In this document: piece after piece, positions 56,150 to 64,000 of the stretch
Layout of the letters: each line of letters opens with the position of its first letter
Numbering within the stretch: position 1 is the stretch's first letter
DNA from: Larix kaempferi
Lineage: Eukaryota > Streptophyta > Pinopsida > Pinales > Pinaceae
DNA: 64,000 nucleotides
Direction: 5' to 3'
Assembly (NCBI GenBank): GCA_027924585.1
Contig: BSBM01000904.1
Location: 20,793,001 to 20,857,000, forward strand
Made by a program: the position numbers and the translations under genes
Notes under the pieces: generated by a model
Database searches by the model: none
Seen by the model: the letters and a program-made list of their open reading frames with translations, nothing else
Told to the model about the DNA's origin: nothing

Positions 56150-57137
56150 AATTTTTGTGTAGTTAAATAAAAATAATAAATATTATGTTCAATTATTTTT
56201 ATTATAAGGTGGAGCAATAAAGTTTTAATAAAAATAAAATATTATATAATAATATTTGATTGATATTGGTTTTTGGTTTTGTTTCTGTGTAGGGATGACG
56301 TGGAGCAGAAGGAGGCGGCGGAGAGGAAGTGTGGTGAGGATAGGCGACGTGAGCAGGGGGTGGAGTGATAGTAGGGAGACGGCGGGTAGGCAATTTGCAT
56401 GCAGCGGAGGGCGTGGACGAGGGCGGAATCGGGGGTGGAAGCTTGTGTGAGAAGGGGGTGGAAGCTTCCATGGGTGCGCAGGTGGAAAACAAAGGGATAG
56501 AGAGCTGCACGAGGGTGTCGTCGAGGGCGGGAGAAGCAGGCAGCGGAGGTGGCAAGTAATGGTGAAGGGAGGCGGAGGTTGCTAGGCGCGGTGGAGGATG
56601 GGAGAAGTAGCGGCGTGGGTTGGCGTGGGTGTGAAGTAGCCAAAGGGGAGGAGGCAGATGATGAAGCAGCGGGAGAAGCGGCGGGACGATGACGCGAGGG
56701 AGGTTGCAATGTGGATGGCAACGGTGGCAGCAGTGTGGGAGTTGAGGGAAGGATGTGGTGTGGGGTAGGGCAGGCTGCGGCCCTTTGGAAGATGTGGGTG
56801 GACGAGCAGGCGCGGAAGAGTGGATGGAACGGGAAGTTGTGCGTGGGGGAGAAAGGGGCGATTGGAGGGCAACCGAGTTGGGAGAAGGATATGGAATGCG
56901 TGGGGATCAACGGAGGGATGTGAAGTTGCGGGAATGGAGATCAGGCGAGGAGTTTGTTGGGCATGGAGGAGCCGTGGATTGGGACGGTTGGGGGGGAGCA
57001 TGGATGGAAGTGCAGCAAGCAGAATGGAGCGAGTGATGCAACGGAATGGAGGAATGAGCCGAGTCCGAGCTCACCTAAGGAGGAGTGAGTCCGCTCTGAG
57101 TGTGAGCCGAATCCGAGCTCAGATGGAGGAGCGTTCC
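56150..57137 (-). other. GC-rich leader of compact element
   Basis: Between primer site and Gag-like ORF. 56290-57080 is strongly G-rich on plus (C-rich on minus) and open in several frames. I treat it as leader, not coding. Confidence 0.55.
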
Positions 57138-57149
57138 GCTCTGATACCA
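57138..57149 (-). other. Primer-binding site of compact element
   Basis: Minus strand TGGTATCAGAGC, exact initiator tRNA-Met complement, two bases from the 5' LTR. Confidence 0.93.
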
Positions 57150-57151
57150 AA

Positions 57152-57366
57152 TGCAGCAACCGTATCTGGTTGGACTGTTAATAGTCGAATCCGACTCTCA
57201 TATTGAATGATAAATAAGAATAATATATTAGATGATGTTTGATAAATTACAATAAGATCGCCTTTTATAGGGCTTGATCAAGCATAGTGAAGGGTTACGC
57301 CCTTTCACTAGTAACCTAATAATCTATAAATTTATAAATAATAATATTAAATAAATATTCACGGCA
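57152..57366 (-). repeat. 5' LTR of compact element
   Basis: 215 bp, same boundaries as the 3' LTR. Confidence 0.93.
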
Positions 57367-57789
57367 TTCACAACAGCAACAACCTCCATTTTTCATTTGC
57401 AGCAGTTAGACCTTTATGTGCACTCATATGTGGCTCATCTCTCTACCACACTCCTCACGCCCTTAGCCACTCTCTCATACACACCATTGCATCTCCCATT
57501 TAGCTACGTAAGAACTGAATTACTGCTCTAGATCGCACCTCTCTCCAGCTCGGACACCTAACCCTCACCACCTTGTCTCAGTTCAGCAGAAGCTCTTTTT
57601 CATTTGCAACAGTTTCAGCATTTCACTTAGCAGCAACAACATCAGCATGGAGTTTGGTTCACTCCCACTCTTCAACAGTTATTTCTTTATCAGTTTCCAA
57701 GAGGCGCTAGTCATGGCTCCACCTTCTATCTCCATGGGCTTTGTTCACAACTCAGTTCTCACATTTCAGTTAAGCAGCATTCGGATCGG

Positions 57790-58060
57790 ATTCTTTTTGG
57801 AGATGTGCCCTCCCACCCCAGTCTATGTAAGCACCTGCTCAGTTCAACCACTCTTCACAGCAGCATCTGGATCGGGTTCACTTGGAGACGTGCCCTCCAA
57901 CCCCGGTCTATGTAGGCACCTGCTCAATTCAGCAACTCTTCACAGTAGCATCCGGGTCGAGTTCATTTGGAGACATGCCCTCCCACCCCAATCTATGTAG
58001 GCACCTGCTCAATTCAGCAACTCTTCACAACAGCATCCAGATCGGGTTCATTTGGGAGGA
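57790..58060. repeat. About 80-bp tandem repeat (CTCAATTCAGCAACTCTTCACA)
   Basis: Three to four units with TTCACAGCAGCATCTGGATC and GGTTCACTTGGAGACGTGCC variants at about 57775, 57850, 57930 and 58010, inside the nested-host element just before its 3' LTR. Confidence 0.85.
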
Positions 58061-58097
58061 AGAAAGCAGGGATGCTTTCCACTTCAACCGGTAGGAT

Positions 58098-58388
58098 TGG
58101 GCTGACTAAGGGATAAGTCATCCCACTTAGTGTATGGGGGTCCCTATTCACACTTAAACCACTAGTTAGTTAGCTAGAGTTAGGTAGATATATTATTAAA
58201 TAATGAAGGCTCATTAATGAGAGGTCTTTGATGTAATGCTATATAAAATCCTAGCAAGCCTTCTTCTAATGCAAGTTAGTATTCTGAACTTCTTATGCAT
58301 ATTGTTTTCTCTTGTTTATTCTGAGTTCCATTTTTGAGATACCTTAGCTGGGAGGTGAGGCTCCTCCTCACCTCCCATATGTGGATCA
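58098..58388 (+). repeat. 3' LTR of nested-host element
   Basis: 291 bp, TGGGCTGACTAAGGGATA ... GTGGATCA. Confidence 0.92.
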
Positions 58389-58393
58389 CAAAC

Positions 58394-59190
58394 TATTGCT
58401 CTGAACATCAAAATAAATTATGTCTGCTCACACTCTCGAACAAATTTTCCTGACTTGAAAACAGATTCTACTGCCTAAAGATGAAAAAAAATACCTGAGA
58501 GTTCTCTGCGACAAAAAACCATGTCTATCTCAGACGTATTTCTACTCATGTCTGCACAAAATCGGGTTACTTCTCTTTGCAGTTTTTTCACTGTTGAAAC
58601 ACAGATCTCCATTGGGCAGAATGTTTTCGTTTGTTGGGTGGAATTTTCCATTTCTGCTATGTGGAAATTTTATGTCTGCTACAAACTCCTTTCTTCTGTT
58701 GCAGGTTGTGTTTGTCTGAGGATTGTGTTTGTGTCTCTTGTCTGAGTCTACAAATATTTTTCCTGCACATGGTCTGCTCCCTTCTTCTCCATTGTGAGCC
58801 TGCTCGCAGATCTCTGTTTGAAAGCGTCAGATCTGCTCTATTTCACCTCAGGGGGTCTCAGTCTTAACACGATTTTGGTGGTCTACTTTTGATCTAGTTC
58901 AATCAGGTGACCACAGGCTTCTGAACATTCGACAGCCCACAGCTCTAAAAATATTTAATTTTCCTCTTTTTTAATTTTGACCATGTCATTTTTATTTTTA
59001 AATTAAAAATTTACTTGCATGCCTCTGTTTTAATTTTCAGAAGTCGGATTGTCTTGCCTTGCCTCCAGGCTCTGCACATCTTCGCTCTTCTCCACAGTCC
59101 GTAGTCTCATTGGACTCCAACGGCATGTGGTCTCCTTCCCAGTCTCCAATCAGTGATCTCGATTCGCAATCATGAGCTTTGGACCATTAA
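58394..59190. other. Unassigned sequence, possibly internal to a minus LTR element
   Basis: TTTCTGCTATGT/GTCTGCT-rich sequence without coding homology. It precedes the degraded primer site at 59192. Confidence 0.35.
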
Positions 59191-59191
59191 T

Positions 59192-59330
59192 GCTTTGATA
59201 CAATGTTAAGATAAGATATGATAATGTCCAACAAGTGACCACAAATGTAGATTAAAGAGACTAGAAGGTACATCCAGTATACATACAATGTGTGACTGTG
59301 AAAGCAATTCCTATAACAATGCTGACAGAA
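59192..59330 (-). repeat. Degraded primer site and LTR start (minus)
   Basis: GCTTTGATACAA (59192-59203) is the complement of a decayed TGGTATCAGAGC. It is followed by TGTTAAGATAAGATATG and sequence similar to 48095-48250. Suggests the 5' LTR of an old minus-strand element; the far ends are unresolved. Confidence 0.45.
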
Positions 59331-59334
59331 AGAA

Positions 59335-60560
59335 AAAACTAAAAGGCTAAATGAGGTGAAAGAAAACCAAGTATCTAAGGCTATATGCTAGTAGTCCAAC
59401 AAAAGATAAGATAAGATAGTGAGATACAAATAGAGGCCCCTGAACAGGAGAATTCACAGCCGTACAAGAGACACAGAGATGATTTCAAAGTCTGAAGAGA
59501 AAGAATTAATGATGCGACATGATTATTCATTATGGAAGATTGCATTCTGTACATACATTTGGATTTAACCAACATAACTCCCCATAGATATGAGAGGAGG
59601 TCTCAAGTCCTGTGAATTAATTAACCTCGTTTACTTTATTTGCTAGCCTGAGTTACATTTACTTTTTACCTAGGCCTAATACTCCTACTGAACTTTTATA
59701 TATGTACATAAGTTAACATTGGTCATTGTATTCATAATTCTACCAGTCAAGATTTATATAAAGATTTAATTTCAAGAGAAAAAAAAGAACCACGTTGTAT
59801 TTATATCATATGCAAAAGAGAAAATAGAAAAATGATCAATAAATGCAATTTATAAATAACACATTATGTGAAATTTTAATAAGACGAATAGAAAGAAAAT
59901 AAAAAACTACGAAACTGATCCTAAAAATTCTTGCTGGTCTACTGGAAAAATGTCCTCCAAAGGAAAAAGGAGGAGTGGGAATAAGAAAGCCTTCTCTACT
60001 AATTTTGGCTCTTGGAGCCAAAATTGGCCAGAATTTAAAAAACCCACCACTCTCTTGGTTTACAGAAATGAATTTGATAAAATAGTTCGAGACCATGGAT
60101 CAGTCAAGACCCTTAGATTTCTTCTCTTTTCAGGCTAAAGGCTCTCAAATCTCAAAACAATTGAAGAATTCAATCTTTCTCATTAAGGAAAATACATCCT
60201 GGAACCCAATGAACGGAAAAAACTTGAAAAGGTGCTGCTATGGGTAGACAGAGTACAGACTTTTGGCACAAAGAGAGTGAGCTGAAAATCAAGACATGAA
60301 AAGAATAAGATGTTTTAATAGAGGGGAGATAAATACAATCAGATTTCATAGTTTGGGAATGCAACTAACAATAACATATTAAGTCCAAGATCAAAAGATG
60401 CTTTGGATTTCATCAACTTCCAAGCATTCATAGAGGAAGAGCTAAAACTTCTAAATAAATAGCAAATTACCAGCCCCCATCCAGAGATGAGAAAGTCTAG
60501 TAGATATAGGGACAACAAAAAACAATGGGCAAATATACAGTTAAAGCATGTTAAGATAAA
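59335..60560. other. Unassigned sequence before LINE remnant
   Basis: AT-rich. 59950-60136 plus (MSSKGKRRSGNKKAFS, LLVYRNEFDKIVRDHGS) looks weakly protein-like and may be further LINE sequence. Nothing firm. Confidence 0.35.
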
Positions 60561-60563
60561 CTC

Positions 60564-61480
60564 ATGAAAAAACAGCATCACCAAGAGATGCCAGAAGTCA
60601 TATGGAAGAAAGTTTGGATCTCCTTATCCATCCCAAAAGTTAATATTCTCTTTTGGATCCCGGCATATAAAAAGCCCTTAACAGCAGACAACCTAAAGAA
60701 AAGGCTCTACAGGGCCTTCAAGATGCGCCCTTTGCAGGAAGGATGAAGAAAGTCAGGGTTTTTTTTCTTTCTTGAAATTTGAAAGGAAACAAAACACTTT
60801 TGAAGACCATTGCTAACTTCTAGCCAATGCCTTTACCTCCTCTCTGCTGGGTCCAAAGAATTGGAGTTACATTTTGGAGGATTGGAATGAAGACTATCCA
60901 AGATCACAAAGAGGTAAAACAATCATCAGAAAAGCTTGTGTTCTCATGCTTAGGTATGGGCTATTGAGAATTTGGAATCTCATAGACAAGATAATCTTTA
61001 ACAATAAAAGGCAGATACCATCAGTGAAGTAAACATAATTTTCTGGTTATAGAATTTGGGGAATCAAACTGCAATAAGGTGTAGCATAGTAACTACAATA
61101 AGGAAAAGACAGATTAAATGCAAAGTTGTGAGTTAACAGATTGGATAAAAGATAAAAAGAGCTGTTAGAACTAACAAAGAACATCCTGAATCAAATATTG
61201 ATTATGAGACAGCTGTCTTATTCCTTGATCTGGAAATAAAAGAAAACCCAGGAAGAACTGGGGCAAGGGGGTCTTGTCAAAAACCGGGGAGGAGATCTCA
61301 AGTTTAAATATGCCTGGGGATTAGGAATCCCAACAAATAACAAAGCAGGAGCACACACCCTATATAAGAGATTGGATCTAGCAATTACAGAGGGCATCAA
61401 GAATATTAAATGCATAGGAGACACAGTGATAATTATGAACATCAGGAAAGAAAAAGCAATGTCTACAAATTTAAATTGAT
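60564..61480 (+). pseudogene. LINE 3' part: zf-RVT and RNase H (decayed)
   Basis: 60590-60715 encodes VIWKKVWISLSIPKVNILFW and LTADNLKKR. After a one-base shift it gives SRCALCRKDEESQ: the zf-RVT segment W..KxW.xxxPxKxxxFxW ... TxDNLxxR ... CxxC. 61270-61480 gives an RNase H remnant (WGLGIPTNNKAGAHTLYKRL, LAITEGIKNIKCIGDTVII). Interrupted by many stops. Confidence 0.65.
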
Positions 61481-61749
61481 GAGAATAATTTTCAAAAAAG
61501 GAAATTTTTCCCAACTCCACTCGCATGCTGTGACTAGTGAATGTGGATGCAAATGAAATTTCCAAAGAGAAAATGAAACTAAAGGCTGGAAGCCTTCTTT
61601 ATAGATGCATGTGCAATGAACAAACCACATAGTATTCCCACTAAAGCCAAAATCATCACTGAGTTATAAAGGAATGTTGCCTGGATGTGGGAGGACTCTT
61701 GGATTTTATCCCAGTAAGACATACCACAATGCACTGAGGAGAAGCAGAA

Positions 61750-62050
61750 GACGTCTAAGGCTTAAACTCAAGCAGAGGAGATGAACTCTGGCCTTCAACA
61801 AGTCGAACACTTCCAGGTGATCAAAGGAAAGGAGGAGAAAAGCAAAACCCTTCAATGGAAACTAAAAGGTCAAAAAGAAAAAATCAAGAATCTAGCTAAG
61901 GTGGTTCAGCACCTTCAGCACCTTAAAGGTCATCTGGAAAAGATTAACTCCAGTTTGGGTTTAAATACACACCAGTAACAGCTCAACTGCCAACAAACAA
62001 CATGAACAAATGTAGCAACTCATTCAATGAAACCAATGGCAGTGACAGTA
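61750..62050. other. Spacer with short Lys-rich open frame
   Basis: 61781-61978 is open (KGKEEKSKTLQWKLKGQKEK, coiled-coil-like) but isolated. It may be LINE-derived. Confidence 0.3.
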
Positions 62051-62078
62051 GTGTTAATTTTTAGTGCAGCTGCAAGAC

Positions 62079-62583
62079 CCATTCTCAGAGAGAATGGTAC
62101 CCTAGTCAATTAACTAGGGTTCTGTTCAAGTTAACCAAGCAGAGTAATGAGTAAGACCCTATAAGGTACCCTAGGGCCCCCAGATGTCTCCTGGGGTTCT
62201 TGATCGAGGACCAAGCAGATTGATGCCATGGCAAAGTCCCTAGCATGTGGCTAGGGCCCCTATTTGTCTCTAGGGTATTCTGGTCTGGGACCAGACAGTT
62301 TCTTGGTCACAAGAACCAAGCAGATCCTGCAAGTTGAGACAAAGACATCCTGGTCTAGAACCAGGTAGATTCTTGGTCAAGGATCAAGTAGGTCCTGCAG
62401 GGGGTTGATCAACATTCAGTCTAGGACTGAAAGCTCAGCTTGAGGCTGAGGACCATTCTCTGGGAGAATGGAGGACCTAGTCATCGACCAGAGGTTGATC
62501 AACATGACTCAGTCTAAGACTGAAGCTCAGCCTTGGGCTGAGAGCCATTCCTTGAGAATGGAGGCACTTGGTCAGTTACCAAG
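62079..62583. repeat. Stem-loop array, second copy
   Basis: Dyads (arm, span): CCATTCTC 62079-62097; ACCCTAGT 62099-62120; CCCCAG 62178-62196; CTTGATC/GACCAAG 62199-62215; CCCTAGC 62238-62256; TCTGGTC 62279-62295; CTTGGT 62302-62320; CCTGGT 62349-62365; CTTGGTC/GATCAAG 62372-62388; GTTGATCAAC 62404-62413; TTCAGTC 62415-62431; CTCAGC 62434-62450; CCATTCTC 62453-62471; TCAGTC 62509-62523; CTCAGCC 62526-62542; CCATTC 62545-62561; CTTGGT 62567-62583. Confidence 0.93.
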
Positions 62584-63272
62584 ATTATGATGTGTGATGT
62601 CCTCTTCTCCTAGGTCTTCGAGATGGATGAGTTAGTTGGTCTTCTCAAGGGACTGGCCACCCCTTGATAAAGCCACTAACATTTGACCTTAGGAGCAGTA
62701 TAGAGGACCACATGATCACATCATCCGTGTGAACCCTTCCTTATACAGTCATGATGAACTTTCAGGTTATATGGAACGTTTATACATTTGAGAGAGAGAT
62801 GACTGGTTGTACCTTCCCCACCTTGGTTGAGTTATTATTGGTCTTGTGACACCTTGTCTTTGACTTGTGGTTAATAGGGTCATTTACCTACCTTGAGTTA
62901 TTTTTTTATTTTATTAATTTATACCACCTTGTTGATGTTTTGGTCTTATAGAGTACTATGGTTGTTTGCCCACATTTGGAGCATACCCTTGGTTCTAAGG
63001 GTCATGGGTCTTGTACCCACACCTATGTTATTTATTTTGGAGACATTATACCCTACTCTTGATTTATGACCATTGTTTTATTTTTTTTCTTTTTTTTTAT
63101 TTTAATTTTAATTTTTATCTTTCTTTTTTATCTTTTATTTATTTTTTATCTTTTACTTTATTTTTAAGGTGACCTTTCCCTAATTTAATGAAATACTATT
63201 TTATTATTTTTATAACCTTCCTAATTCTATGGAATCCTAATTTAAAGGATTATTTTATTGATCTCACAACTC

Positions 63273-63280
63273 TATAAATA
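63273..63280 (+). promoter_or_regulatory. TATA box of the LTR
   Basis: TATAAATA within CTCTATAAATAGAAG, a strong plant TATA context. The tandem repeat begins about 100 bp downstream. Confidence 0.6.
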
Positions 63281-63374
63281 GAAGTCTATTGTTCCTCATT
63301 TGTTAAGTCATTTTTATTTTCACACCTCAGCTCTATTTTCTGCACTGCTTGACGTCAAGGGTATTGAGGACATT

Positions 63375-63662
63375 CTTTGCTGCTTGCTCACATGTTTTTA
63401 AGGCTGCCCACCTGCTGAAGTTTACCCCACACTTCAGATCTGATTTTTGGTTGAATGTTGACGTGGAGATCTTTGCTGCTTGCTCACATGTTTTTAAGGC
63501 TGCCCACCTGCTGAAGTTTACCCCACACTTCAGATCTGATTTTTTGTTGAATGTTGACGTGGAGATCTTTGCTGCTTGCTCACATGTTTTTAAGGTTGCC
63601 CACCTGCTGAAGTTTACCCCACTTCAGATCTGATTTTTTTAGTTGAATGTTAACATGGAGAT
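63375..63662. repeat. 96-bp tandem repeat, three copies
   Basis: Units start CTTTGCTGCTTGCTCAC at 63375, 63471 and 63567 (partial fourth at 63663), nearly identical. They lie downstream of the TATA box and occupy the place of the unrelated ~100-bp repeat at 25588 in the other LTR copy. Confidence 0.92.
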
Positions 63663-64000
63663 CTTTGCTGCTGCTGCCCTAGCCGTGATCCTGTAGAGAT
63701 CCATTATGTTCCTTGTGACAAGTTTCAGCCTGCTATTGCAGCCCTGTCTGAGATCCGTTTTTTTGCTGATTGATGATGATTGGAGTCCGTTCTACTGTAT
63801 TTGCTAGACCGTGAGCTTGTAAACCCTGATCTACTGAACCGTGGGTTAGTTCTGCCTGTTATGGTCTACCTGGGTCCTATTTGCCTGCTGCTATCTGGTT
63901 TGTAAGGGCCGTGAGCTCTGTCTGCTGGTGCATATTTGTGGTGGTCGTGAGGCCTGTGGGGTGGGTCTGTTCTACCCTACTGTGTGAAGGCCATGAGTCT

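Larger units (their letters stand above)
54800..57366 (-). mobile_element. Compact LTR retrotransposon with 215-bp LTRs
   Basis: LTRs 54800-55014 (3') and 57152-57366 (5'), TGCAGC ... CACGGCA, with perfect duplication TTCAC (54795-54799, 57367-57371). The minus-strand primer site TGGTATCAGAGC (57138-57149) lies two bases from the 5' LTR. A purine-rich stretch is next to the 3' LTR. It encodes only a coiled-coil Gag-like protein, so non-autonomous. LTRs differ at about six positions. It is inserted in the 51918-58388 element. Confidence 0.95.
51918..58388 (+). mobile_element. Non-autonomous LTR retrotransposon (host of nested insertions)
   Basis: LTRs 51918-52207 and 58098-58388 with perfect duplication CAAAC (51913-51917, 58389-58393). 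A primer-like TTGGTATCAA is at 52209. After subtracting the two inner insertions and their duplications the element is about 2.7 kb. No gag or pol domain seen in 52208-53086, 54275-54799 or 57372-58097, so it needs proteins in trans. Its size is between TRIM and LARD classes. LTRs differ at about 19 of 290 positions by eye. Confidence 0.92.
62052..64000 (+). mobile_element. Second copy of the stem-loop LTR (runs off window)
   Basis: Starts TGTTAATTTTTAGTGC and aligns with 24296 onward through the stem-loop array, the CTTCTCAAGGGACTGGCCAC block (62641) and the TTAGGAGCAGTAT block. It then diverges but keeps the layout: T-rich segment, TATA box at 63273, tandem repeat, CCGTGAG motifs. Whether it is a solo LTR or the 5' LTR of a full element depends on sequence beyond 64000. 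Confidence 0.88.

Noticed and set aside
56242-57206. Long open frames on both strands (up to 222 codons)
   Set aside because: GC-skewed leader of the compact LTR element. Low-complexity Pro/Ser/Arg/Gly products in several overlapping frames.
63349-63633. Plus-strand 94-codon open frame with repeated peptide
   Set aside because: The 96-bp repeat period is divisible by three, so the frame stays open by arithmetic.

Overview
The window is nuclear DNA of a seed plant. It has spliceosomal GT-AG introns, plant-type translation and mitochondrial gene exons, a plastid-derived insert, and wall-to-wall LTR retrotransposons, hAT and other TIR transposons, LINE remnants and tRNA-derived SINEs. The very long introns and dense, old, nested repeats fit a giant genome, most likely a gymnosperm; that assignment is inference.

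The host gene is eIF3m (translation initiation factor 3 subunit M, PCI-domain protein) on the minus strand. Seven consecutive coding exons are readable with matching phases: 31665-31527, 31438-31226, 31134-30996, then, after an intron of about 30.1 kb, 896-746, 650-541, 427-330 and 229-160. The first (N-terminal) and last exons were not found. Positions 31666-64000 are therefore either a second very long intron or 5' flank.

Inside the 30.1-kb intron (897-30995), in order: a SINE, LINE fragments, a broken hAT transposase (4662-7145), and a complete hAT element with TIRs and 8-bp TSD (8670-13611). A tandem copy of its target preserves the empty site. Then come two exons of mitochondrial processing peptidase alpha, a GH17 beta-1,3-glucanase fragment, a full Ty1/copia element (17619-24178), a plastid psaB insert split by a 2.5-kb solo LTR (24296-26789), two related TIR elements with 9-10-bp TSDs, and a second SINE.

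Upstream of the eIF3m exons lie a minus-strand Ty1/copia element (32602-39794, perfect TSD), LINE RNase H remnants, a small poly(A) retroposon with a 15-bp TSD (46559-47323), and a third hAT transposase (minus strand) whose BED finger is split by a 1.2-kb solo LTR (49708-50921). Next is a nest: a non-autonomous LTR element (51918-58388) holding a non-autonomous hAT (53087-54266, same termini as the 8670 element) and a 2.6-kb LTR element with 215-bp LTRs (54800-57366). The window ends in LINE remnants and in a second copy of the large LTR seen at 24296.

The least expected signal is in that large LTR family. About 450-500 bp near its 5' edge is a dense array of some 16 or more short dyad-symmetric stem-loops. 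It is present in both copies, with units gained and lost and at least one compensatory base-pair change. A second LTR family carries a degenerate array of a short motif ending in TCGAGG. All similarity estimates here are by eye.
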